Shown: one piece after another, positions 7,935-15,405 of the stretch
Layout: every line of letters starts with the position of its first letter
Numbering within the stretch: the first letter of the stretch is position 1
Assembly: GCA_028047635.1 (NCBI GenBank)
Contig: JAOFXR010000029.1
Coordinates: 1 to 35,339, forward strand
From: Verrucomicrobiales bacterium
Lineage (GTDB): Bacteria; Verrucomicrobiota; Verrucomicrobiia; Verrucomicrobiales; DEV007
DNA length: 35,339 bases
Reading direction: 5' to 3'
Notes under the pieces: model-generated
Seen by the model: the letters and a program-made list of their open reading frames with translations, nothing else
Database searches by the model: none
What the model was told of the DNA's origin: nothing
Translations under genes and position numbers: made by a program

Positions 7935-10193
7935 TTACTGGATGAAAAGAAACTGACGGGTATTGAGCAGCGTCCAGATAATTCCTTTCACGCTCCCGGA
8001 TTCAGGATCAGCCTTCCAGGCGTCGCGGAAGACAGCCCTTTCCTGAGGATTAGGAAGGCGGCTCAACATGGAGAGATAAATGATATCGAGGCGTTCAGGG
8101 AACGTTTTCGTCGTCGCGAGATCACGGGAGATCACGGAATATTGATGCGTTATCTCCCCGAGGACAGGGCCGTTGAGAAGCGCGAGCGCCTGAGTGACGG
8201 CCGCCTGATCACTACTATTTTCGATCAACTCCCGATCGCTTTGGCCGAACTCGCGTAGAAAGTGTCCAGGCGCGGTGGGAGAGCTCAGATCCGAGGCTCG
8301 CTGCATGCGGCGCTTGGTTTTACTGGAAAACCCCTTGTAGCGCTGACGGTCTTCTCTCGACTTCACCTTCCAGTCGCTCATCTCGCGAGCCTCAACCGTA
8401 TCCCTCGCTGTCTTGGCTGCTTTGAGCTCATCCCGCAACATAGCGAGCACGAGTTGTTCGACGATTCCGTCGGTGCTTTTTTCACCAAGAATCGCATTCA
8501 TTCCCTCCGCCGCAGTGTCGTGCTCTTTGAGGACCGCCGCGGCAAGACTATTGAGAAAGGCTTCACTTTCTTCACCCGAAGCAGCGACATCCACTTTCGG
8601 TTTCAGAGCCGCCAGTTTTTCTTCCAGTCCCTCGCGATAGACTTTTTCTTCGATCAAATTGCCGAGTTTTTTTCGAATTTCCCGGGCCGCTTCACTGGCC
8701 TCGCGGATCTTTTCGGGATCTCCCTCGAGACGGGCCTCAGTCACTTTCGCGAGAGCACCTTCAATCTCGGCAGAGAGCGCTTTCTGCACTCGTGACACTT
8801 CGAGAACATTCCGCATGAACTGATTCGAGTCCTGGTCATAGAGGGATTCAGCGACGAGTTGCACCTGAGCAATGCGACGCTTCGCAAAAAGCTCACGCCC
8901 CTGGTTTCTTTCGTCGGGCGCTTCCACGGTCAGAGCCACGAGCGAGTCCCAAATTTGCTCTGCGCTCATGCGCCGGAGAATGGGGCCTGCAAAATGATAA
9001 GGAGCGCCGGGAACATGCTCTTCGAGAGTCGCTTCGCGCTGATAAGCTTTCGTTTGATAGATCACCTTTTGGAACGCCTGAATGTCGTAATCGAGTTCGA
9101 TGAAAAGCTTCGTCAGGTAGTCCATCAGTTCGGGATTCGATGCCTGAGTGTGATCTTTCATGTCATCCACCGGTTCGATGAGACCAATACCAAAGGCACG
9201 CTTCCAAACGCGATTGGCCATCACCTTCGTGAAAGCCGGATTCTCCGGTGAAGTGAGCCATTCCCCGAACGCTTCGATCGTGGAAGTGCTGCCGCTGATG
9301 ACCGCCTCATTTCCCATCAGCGTCGCCGGTTTCACGACCGACTTTGGTTTTGCGTTATCGTACTGATAATCATGTGGAAGCCTCAAGCTGCGATCCGTTT
9401 CGTAAACGCTGCTGAAACGCACCGGGATCAAAATCTCGCTGGCTGCCTTCTTAAGCTCTCTAACCCGCTCATTACTCAAACCCTTCTTTTTCTCCTGATA
9501 CTTCTGGATCGATCGACGGGCTACGGAATGATTGTTCGTTGTCATCATTCCGTAAGTGAACGCGGAAAAATGGTAGTAATCCATCTGAGTCCATGCATCG
9601 AAAGGATGATCGTGGCACTGAGCGCAAACGATCTGCGTTCCGAGGAACAGCTGAGAAGTCATCGCGAGGTTATCCAAAGGCATTCCATAGTCGCGGAGGT
9701 AGTAGCCAATCGCCGGATTTTCCCACGAATAGCCGCTCGCAGTCACCATCTCGTATACCAGTTCGTTGTATAGCTTGTTCGAGCGGATCGCTTCCTTGAG
9801 CCACATCTCATACGCCATCCCGGAGGCTGAACTCTGCCCGTTACCGGAAATGGTGGTGCGGGCTCGCAAAAGGTCTGCCCAATAGTTGAATTGATGGGAG
9901 ACATATCCCTCGGAACCGATCAACCGGTTGACGATCTGCGCGCGCTTTTTCGGATTCTCTGATTCGGTGAAGTCAGTCGTCTCAACTCGTGTCGGAATTC
10001 TCCCAAGGAGGTCGAGATAGACGCGCCTCACAAAAACAGAATCATCGGCGAGCTGGTTGGGCTCAAGTCCCTCTGCTTTCAACTTTTGATTGATGAGCTG
10101 ATCGATTTTCGCCGAAGGAGACGTTTCCGCTTCCGAAGAAATCGGCGTCACAACAAACGCTACGGCAAGAGAAATAGACAATAGGGTTCTCAT
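7935..10193 (-). CDS. DUF1549/DUF1553 (PSCyt2/PSD1) exported protein
   Basis: This large exported protein of 752 residues starts with a Sec signal peptide (about 1-22). The N-terminal half is a DUF1549 domain (about 28-230) with VRRVYLDLLGRIPT and the block CAQCHDHPFDAW. That block contains a C-x-x-C-H heme-binding-type motif at C190, C193 and H194. The C-terminal half is a DUF1553 domain with TKVMANRVWKRAFGIGLIEPVDDM and ILRRMSAEQIWDSLVAL. A charged helical stretch separates parts of it (about 470-550). It is the first gene of a pair with the DUF1501 protein. Such pairs are typical of PVC bacteria and have been proposed to act in breakdown of complex polymers. Heme binding is inferred from the motif alone. 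Confidence 0.93.
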   Translation of the reverse strand: MRTLLSISLAVAFVVTPISSEAETSPSAKIDQLINQKLKAEGLEPNQLADDSVFVRRVYLDLLGRIPTRVETTDFTESENPKKRAQIVNRLIGSEGYVSHQFNYWADLLRARTTISGNGQSSASGMAYEMWLKEAIRSNKLYNELVYEMVTASGYSWENPAIGYYLRDYGMPLDNLAMTSQLFLGTQIVCAQCHDHPFDAWTQMDYYHFSAFTYGMMTTNNHSVARRSIQKYQEKKKGLSNERVRELKKAASEILIPVRFSSVYETDRSLRLPHDYQYDNAKPKSVVKPATLMGNEAVISGSTSTIEAFGEWLTSPENPAFTKVMANRVWKRAFGIGLIEPVDDMKDHTQASNPELMDYLTKLFIELDYDIQAFQKVIYQTKAYQREATLEEHVPGAPYHFAGPILRRMSAEQIWDSLVALTVEAPDERNQGRELFAKRRIAQVQLVAESLYDQDSNQFMRNVLEVSRVQKALSAEIEGALAKVTEARLEGDPEKIREASEAAREIRKKLGNLIEEKVYREGLEEKLAALKPKVDVAASGEESEAFLNSLAAAVLKEHDTAAEGMNAILGEKSTDGIVEQLVLAMLRDELKAAKTARDTVEAREMSDWKVKSREDRQRYKGFSSKTKRRMQRASDLSSPTAPGHFLREFGQSDRELIENSSDQAAVTQALALLNGPVLGEITHQYSVISRDLATTKTFPERLDIIYLSMLSRLPNPQERAVFRDAWKADPESGSVKGIIWTLLNTRQFLFIQ

Positions 10194-10305
10194 AAAAGAA
10201 TAGGTCCGAATGAACTGTAATATTAAACGTCGAAAGCCTTTAAAGGTTTCGGCGGAATCGCGCCAAAGGATACGAATCGAGCCAGATTATTAGAGGCTTC
10301 TGCGC

Positions 10306-11337
10306 TTAAGTGAGCTCAGCAAAAATCAAACGTCCGGCGCTGGTCTGAACCGCCCCGGCAACGACCACCGCTTTGCGCTCTCCGATATGAGGCTTCCCGT
10401 GATTCACGACAATCATGGTTCCGTCAGGGAGGTAGCCAATCGCTTGATGGTCGTCTTTTCCCTCCTTCACGAGTTCGAGATCAACCTCATCACCCGGCGC
10501 GACAACCGGCTTCAGCGCCATTGCGAGCTCATTTAAATTTAAGACACCAATCCCTTTCAACCGGGCGACTTTCCCGAGATTTAAGTCATTCGAAATGATT
10601 CGGGCACCGAGAATGTCGGCGAGCTGGATCATTTTATCATCAACGGAAAGGCCCTCTCGAAAAGGCTCATCGTGAATCGTGACTTCGAATCCGTCCATCG
10701 ACTTCATCAAATTGAGCGAATCGAGCCCCCGCTTGCCGCGACTGCGTTTGATTTCATCGCTGCAATCCGCCATTTTCTGAAGTTCCTCGAGAACGAATTT
10801 GGGAACCACAAGCGTTCCCCCCAGAAAACCAGCAGCACAGATCCCCGAAAGCCGGCCGTCAATAATGATGTTGGTATCCACCATCGTCGGGAGATCCTGA
10901 AGCGCGTCCTGACGAAAACGAACATACGGAATCAGGAGGGAAAATTCCTCTCGCTTGCTTCGAAGGGCGAGCATCACGCCAATGAATCCGAAGGCGAGGA
11001 AAATCGCGAGGTTAAAAACATTACCTGCCAACTCAAACCGATCGAGACTGGCTTCGAAAAATCCAATCCGCGTCACCAACCACGCGCAGAGAAGGCCGAT
11101 CAGCAGCCCAAACGTACCATGGGAAAATGACCGAATGCTGAGCGGACGCAGCATAATGTCCAAAACAATAATGATGGAAGCAAAACCAAGTCCCAACATC
11201 GCGCCAAACCACCAAATATGGCTGGCCACTCCAGAAGCGACCGTCGCACCAACAAATCCTGACAAAAGCAGGAAAAACATGCGTACAACATTAAGTAAAG
11301 CGCTGGAATTCATGAAAAAGTAATTATATCTGAGCAT
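10306..11337 (-). CDS. PIN/TRAM-domain membrane protein (YacL-like)
   Basis: The protein has four hydrophobic segments in the first ~130 residues. A PIN nuclease domain follows, opening MVDTNIIIDGRL and continuing EELQKMADCSDEIKRSRGKRGL and RIISNDLNLGKVA. A C-terminal TRAM domain covers about 285-343. This order (membrane part, PIN, TRAM) is that of Bacillus YacL-type proteins, whose PIN domains are RNase-like with acidic metal ligands. The Asp residues in VDTN and ISNDLN are present. Two starts are possible: 11337, used here, or the Met at 11313 that drops eight residues. Neither has a good ribosome site. It stands 57 bases downstream of prmA on the same strand and may be in its operon. Its RNA target is unknown. 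Confidence 0.87.
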   Translation of the reverse strand: MLRYNYFFMNSSALLNVVRMFFLLLSGFVGATVASGVASHIWWFGAMLGLGFASIIIVLDIMLRPLSIRSFSHGTFGLLIGLLCAWLVTRIGFFEASLDRFELAGNVFNLAIFLAFGFIGVMLALRSKREEFSLLIPYVRFRQDALQDLPTMVDTNIIIDGRLSGICAAGFLGGTLVVPKFVLEELQKMADCSDEIKRSRGKRGLDSLNLMKSMDGFEVTIHDEPFREGLSVDDKMIQLADILGARIISNDLNLGKVARLKGIGVLNLNELAMALKPVVAPGDEVDLELVKEGKDDHQAIGYLPDGTMIVVNHGKPHIGERKAVVVAGAVQTSAGRLIFAELT

Positions 11338-11394
11338 TATACTCAGAATAGAGATAATTGCGATCAGTCGTTTCCCCCCTCTGACGAGAAGCTG

Positions 11395-12270
11395 CTACTC
11401 ACCGGGAATCCTCGCACCTCGTGCGGCAGTCCATTTCCCTCGACGAAGAAAATCATCGAGCGGGATACCAGCGGCTGAAGCCGATTCCTGGACTGCCCTT
11501 ACCTGCGAGGTCAGGCATCCTGAAACAACCACTTCGCCGGAATCAGCGAGCCGTTTGGGAAAGGAAGGAAAAAGCTGCACGAGCAGATCGCTGAAAAGGT
11601 TAGCCGCGATTAAATCGAACTGCCCCCACTTCTCGTCATGAATCAATTCAAGCACATCCGCCTCAATGAACTTGATCTGAGCTTCGCACCCATGAGCAGC
11701 CGCGTTGATCCGGGCGTAATCGAGCGCCATGTCGTCAATTTCGACCGCAACCACCTCCGTCGCTCCCAGTTTCGCCGCCGCGACCGCCAAAATCGCACTT
11801 CCACAACCGAGATCAAGAACCCGCCAGGGCTTCGAACCCTGTTTTTTTGCAAAATCAGTCAAAAACCGCAAGCAACCCGCCGTGGTAGGATGCGCCCCCG
11901 TCCCAAAAGCGAGCTGAGGAGGGAAACTGAGAATCGTTCGCCCCGGATTATCAGCCGTGAGCTCCGCAAGAATGGATTCGTCATTCGACTCCGTGACAAT
12001 GAACTCATCCCGAATTCGAAGCAGTATCCCTGCATCGGGCTCTCCTGAAGGCTGCCAATGCTCGGGCTTCAACTCACTGATACCGCCACCAAATTGGCTC
12101 TGGAGTTCCATCGCTCCTTCCCGGGTCATCGTATAGCTATTGAACTGCCAGCGCTCGCGGTTGACCAGTTTTTCTGCGGTGTAAGCGATTTCAGCCACGA
12201 CGAGCTTGGTTTCCCATTCGTCGAACTGCTCATCAGTGACGTATTTAGACCATCGAAAAAGAGTTTCCAT
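11395..12270 (-). CDS. prmA: ribosomal protein L11 methyltransferase
   Basis: PrmA methylates ribosomal protein L11. The 291-residue product has the N-terminal L11-recognition part (about 1-110) and a class I SAM domain with VLDLGCGSAILAVAAAKLG, VVAVEIDDMALDYA and DLIAANLFSDLL, the last matching the family's catalytic N-containing loop. I chose the Met at 12270 (METLFRWSKYV), since a longer open frame runs through a terminator into the tRNA gene. Its closest upstream neighbour on the same strand is tRNA-Gly, with a terminator between them, so prmA may be transcribed by readthrough or from its own start. The PIN/TRAM gene follows. Confidence 0.88.
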   Translation of the reverse strand: METLFRWSKYVTDEQFDEWETKLVVAEIAYTAEKLVNRERWQFNSYTMTREGAMELQSQFGGGISELKPEHWQPSGEPDAGILLRIRDEFIVTESNDESILAELTADNPGRTILSFPPQLAFGTGAHPTTAGCLRFLTDFAKKQGSKPWRVLDLGCGSAILAVAAAKLGATEVVAVEIDDMALDYARINAAAHGCEAQIKFIEADVLELIHDEKWGQFDLIAANLFSDLLVQLFPSFPKRLADSGEVVVSGCLTSQVRAVQESASAAGIPLDDFLRRGKWTAARGARIPGE

Positions 12271-12302
12271 ATCGGTAATTCGGGAAAGCAGACCTCTCAA
12301 AA

Positions 12303-12336
12303 CAAAAAAGGCCGACCGGGAGAACCCTGGACGGCC
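12303..12336 (-). terminator. Rho-independent terminator after tRNA-Gly
   Basis: On the minus strand, GGCCG pairs with CGGCC, with an inner CCAGGG/CCCGG stem and a short loop. A run of six T follows at once (12304-12309). It sits between the end of tRNA-Gly (12367) and the start of prmA (12270). Confidence 0.8.
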
Positions 12337-12366
12337 TGAGATAATGAATGCTGCTCCATTAAAAAA

Positions 12367-12441
12367 TGGAGCGGGTGAGGCGATTCGAACGCCCGACATC
12401 AACCTTGGCAAGGTTGCGCTCTACCCCTGAGCTACACCCGC
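12367..12441 (-). tRNA. tRNA-Gly (GCC anticodon)
   Basis: On the minus strand the gene starts GCGGGTGTAGCTCAG and ends CACCCGC-TCCA. The 7-bp acceptor stem GCGGGTG/CACCCGC is perfect. The D arm (GCTC...GAGC), the anticodon loop CTTGCCAAG with anticodon GCC, and the T arm with TTCGAAT are all present. The 3' CCA is encoded in the DNA. Total length is 75 bases including CCA. A terminator lies 30 bases downstream. Confidence 0.97.
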
Positions 12442-12560
12442 ATTCGCCACCCTTCGGCAGCGCGGACGGTAATGTGGAGAGTTTAAGCGTCTTTTCAAGG
12501 GAATTTTTTCAAATTCGAGTAGCAACCAAAATCAGGAGAGCGTAAGCATTCCTGCACCCC

Positions 12561-13397
12561 ATGAAGAAATTCGGCAACAAACTCGACGAGATCCTCGAAG
12601 ACAAACAGGCGGAAGTGGAAAAGCTTCTTCCCCTTCAGGATAAATTACAATTCTCCGCGCAGGCGAGAGAGGACTTCCGATCATTCTCCACAGCCCTTGG
12701 TGGCGCGGTGCGGCACCTGGAAGACGATGAAGGCTACGGCAAAAACGAACTCTCTGTCATCGCTGAAATCAAAAAAGGTTCCCCGTCAGCCGGAACGATC
12801 GTCAACGATTTCAATCCTGTCACGATCGCCAAAGATTACGCCGAAGCCGGCGCCAATGCCCTCTCGGTCCTCACCGATGAAAAATATTTTCAGGGTCACT
12901 TGTCATATTTGGATCAAATTCGTGAAGCCGTCGACCTTCCCCTTCTCCGGAAAGATTTCATTATTCACGAGGTCCAGATCTATGAGTCCATCATCGCAGG
13001 CGCCGACGCGATTTTGCTCATCGTCGGTGCACTGGAGCAGGAAGAACTCATTCACCTACACGATATCGCGACCAACTACCAACTCGATGTGCTCGTGGAA
13101 GTTCACAATCTCGAAGAAATGGAGCGCGCCCTCGAAACCGATGCGCAGATCATCGGAATTAACAATCGCAACCTCAAGACCTTCGAAGTCGACCTCCACG
13201 CGACCGAAATGCTGAGCGAAGAAGTCGGCCCTTATCACATACTCGTCAGCGAAAGCGGCATCTATACCGGAGAAGACACGCAACGCATTCAATCCTGGGG
13301 AGCCGATGCGATTTTGGTAGGCGAAGCCCTCATGCGCTCAGAAGACAAATTCTCCAAAATGGCAGAACTGAAGGGCTTCGACCCTCGAAGCACATGA
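12561..13397 (+). CDS. trpC: indole-3-glycerol phosphate synthase
   Basis: TrpC closes the indole ring in tryptophan synthesis, a TIM-barrel enzyme in the cytoplasm. The 278 residues have the expected motifs: VIAEIKKGSPSAG with catalytic Glu and Lys near the start of the barrel, SVLTDEKYFQG, LLRKDFIIHEVQIYE with the catalytic Lys, LVEVHNLEEME, IGINNRNLKTFEVD, and the phosphate-binding VSESGI. Length is typical. It is the only trp gene in the window, so the pathway is dispersed, as in many PVC bacteria. Its stop overlaps the start of the D,D-carboxypeptidase (ATGA at 13394-13397), so the two are translationally coupled although unrelated in function. No attenuator is visible. Confidence 0.95.
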   Translation: MKKFGNKLDEILEDKQAEVEKLLPLQDKLQFSAQAREDFRSFSTALGGAVRHLEDDEGYGKNELSVIAEIKKGSPSAGTIVNDFNPVTIAKDYAEAGANALSVLTDEKYFQGHLSYLDQIREAVDLPLLRKDFIIHEVQIYESIIAGADAILLIVGALEQEELIHLHDIATNYQLDVLVEVHNLEEMERALETDAQIIGINNRNLKTFEVDLHATEMLSEEVGPYHILVSESGIYTGEDTQRIQSWGADAILVGEALMRSEDKFSKMAELKGFDPRST

Positions 13398-14245
13398 TCC
13401 GCCTCTTTTCCATCGTCGTTCTCGTCTCACTTCTCAACCGATTCGACGCGACGGCACAGTTAGTGGCACAGCCCGTTGAATTGACACCACCGGAGGTCAC
13501 GGCCAAAAGCGTTTACGCCGTCGATCTCAGCAACGGCCGGGTGATTTGGGAGAAGAACATCAACGAAAAGCGTCCCGTCGCGAGCACGCAAAAGCTCATG
13601 ACCGCGCTCATCATCGCGGAATCAGGCGAGCTCGACTCTAAGCTTCCTGTCAAACATACCGATGGCCAGATCGAGCCGAGGAATATGTGGATCACCCAGG
13701 GAAGCTCCTACCAAAAGCGGCTCCTTCTCGAAGTCATGTTGATGAGGAGCTACAATGACGTCACCAAGTGTCTCGCCCGGAACCACGCCGGAAGCCAGGG
13801 GCAGTTCGCAACGCTCATGAATGCCAAAGCCGCCGAACTGGGGATGGACAATTCTCACTTCGTCAACGCTCACTGTCTCACCGAAGCCGGCCAGCATTCC
13901 ACTGCCCGCGACATGATGATTCTTGCCGCCGCCGCCTACTCAAATCCCGAGATCCGCCGCATCGTGCAGATCAAAAACTCGTCCTTCAAATACACCGGAG
14001 GCAAATCGGTCCCTGTCAAAAACAGTAATGAGCTACTACATACTTATTCTGAATGTGTAGGGATGAAAACCGGCTTCACCAAAGCTGCCGGCCGCTGCCT
14101 CATCGCCGCCGCCGTCCGCGGAGACAAAACCGTTTTAGCCGTCGTGTTAGGAAGTAACTTTGACGACGTCTGGACCGATTCTGAGACCGTCATGCGTTGG
14201 TCGCTGGATAATTTAGACATCGCGCTTCCGGCGGGAATTGTCTAG
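13394..14245 (+). CDS. D-alanyl-D-alanine carboxypeptidase (S11, PBP5-like)
   Basis: This enzyme should remove the terminal D-Ala from peptidoglycan pentapeptides in the periplasm. After an N-terminal signal segment (about 1-22), the three active-site motifs of penicillin-binding proteins are present: S64-x-x-K67 (STQK), S119-Y-N121 and K225-T-G. At 283 residues it has only the catalytic domain and lacks the C-terminal beta domain and amphipathic anchor of E. coli PBP5, so it is probably soluble in the periplasm. It is coupled to trpC by a 4-base overlap. It could also be a muropeptide endopeptidase of the same fold. Confidence 0.92.
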   Translation: MIRLFSIVVLVSLLNRFDATAQLVAQPVELTPPEVTAKSVYAVDLSNGRVIWEKNINEKRPVASTQKLMTALIIAESGELDSKLPVKHTDGQIEPRNMWITQGSSYQKRLLLEVMLMRSYNDVTKCLARNHAGSQGQFATLMNAKAAELGMDNSHFVNAHCLTEAGQHSTARDMMILAAAAYSNPEIRRIVQIKNSSFKYTGGKSVPVKNSNELLHTYSECVGMKTGFTKAAGRCLIAAAVRGDKTVLAVVLGSNFDDVWTDSETVMRWSLDNLDIALPAGIV

Positions 14246-14365
14246 CCGGACTTCCCGACCACCAATACGATCTTCACAATCCAACCGAAGATTCATTTCT
14301 CCGGTTTTCCCCTCCCGTTCTAGATCGCCGGTGTGGCATACTCCATTACTCAATTTTGCCCGCCT

Positions 14366-14863
14366 ATGAAAACCCTCCTCACGCCGCCTGCACTTCCCTT
14401 CGCAGGGACCCCATGGAATTCCTACAGGCGAACGATTTTTGCCTTCCTTGCTCTGCTTCACCTGTCGATTCAAGAGAGCGAAGCGATTACCGATTGGACA
14501 GACATCGGCCCCAATAATGCAGTGACCGTTCAAATCACCTGCCATCCCACCAATGCCAATGTCGTATTCTATGTAGCAGACTCCGGACATGTTTACCGAT
14601 CGCTCGATAAAGGGAATAGCTACAGTCGTGTTTCGCAGCGAGTTGCCGTAGCTGTCCAGCCCGCAAGGCAACTGCGAAGCGGTGCCAACAGCATAGCGAT
14701 CGACCCAAGGCCATCTCATGACAACATCATCTACTACTCACCTGGCTCTCCCGGTGCTGGTCTATGGAAATCTGAAAAATTAGGTGAGATGACCTCATGG
14801 AAAAAAGTAATGACTGCCACAGTCTGCCAATACGACCGTTTCCATCGGAGAAGGGATGGATGA
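14366..14863 (+). pseudogene. BNR/VPS10-type repeat protein, 3'-truncated
   Basis: The frame opens with MKTLLTPPA, then a hydrophobic export segment (about 28-42) ending at SEA. It continues with sortilin/BNR-like repeats: DWTDIGPNN, an Asp-box-like SLDKGNSYSRV, NSIAIDPRPSHDNIIYYS, and GLWKSEKLGEMTSWKKV. In this family the start would be followed by many more repeats over several hundred residues. Here recognisable sequence stops near 14806, and the last ~17 codons read antisense through a Fic gene fragment, so the product is a chimeric stub of about 165 residues. A GTG at 14333 could extend the start by 11 residues. The original protein was likely a secreted beta-propeller hydrolase or binding protein. 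Confidence 0.7.
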
Positions 14864-15392
14864 ACTCGAATTCGTAATGAAAGATCGAGCTTGAAATAAG
14901 TGGATGGTGATCCGTTTTAGAAACCCATGAAAAGAGATTTTTCATGAGGTCGGGAACACGACCTGCCGGAGGCGCCATATGAATCACATCGGCACCCGAA
15001 ACAACCCCAACACCGCCCGATCGGTAGCAGCCTGAATCGTCGGCGAGATCCTTCATGAGTATCCCGTGTGCCTTGAGGAAGCCTTTTTCAGAGAGTGAAT
15101 CCCACTCAGAAAATTGTTCATAGACCTTGATCGCATTGACGGCTTCGAGCAGGTCGGCGGCGGGCGCGATGACTCGCTTCCCTTCGATGAGCGCCGTCAC
15201 ATCCCCTTCACCGAGAGTATTCCCCTCAATTGCCAAGGTTCCCCTGATCGTTCGAATCCGGTTAATCCGACGCAGTTTAAGATCGCCTTGAGTTTTCGAT
15301 TCAGAAGTGATCCGACCCACCGCTTCACTGATATCCGCGACGAGACGCACGATCTCAGGGGAGATCGTGCAGGGCGGGTCATCGGTGCTCAT
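14727..15392 (-). pseudogene. Fic-family protein, 3'-truncated
   Basis: Fic proteins transfer AMP or related groups to target proteins. The fragment keeps the N-terminal helices with an inhibitory-type motif (T-L-A-I-E-G, matching S/T-x-x-x-E-G/N near residue 52-57), the region around GCYRSGGVGVV, and the active-site motif HPFSDGNGRIGR. True Fic sequence ends at LWQ (14814). The following ~29 codons to the stop at 14727 read antisense through the neighbouring BNR fragment. The C-terminal helices that normally complete the fold are missing. It starts 14 bases downstream of dnaE on the same strand, so it may still be transcribed. Residual activity is possible but doubtful. Confidence 0.75.
14806..14816. 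other. fusion point of two convergent gene fragments
   Basis: To the left is the truncated BNR protein on the plus strand, to the right the truncated Fic gene on the minus strand. Both lose their 3' ends exactly here. The simplest explanation is a deletion between two convergent genes. No repeat is visible at the joint. Confidence 0.65.
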
Positions 15393-15405
15393 TCGTTAAA
15401 TTTGC

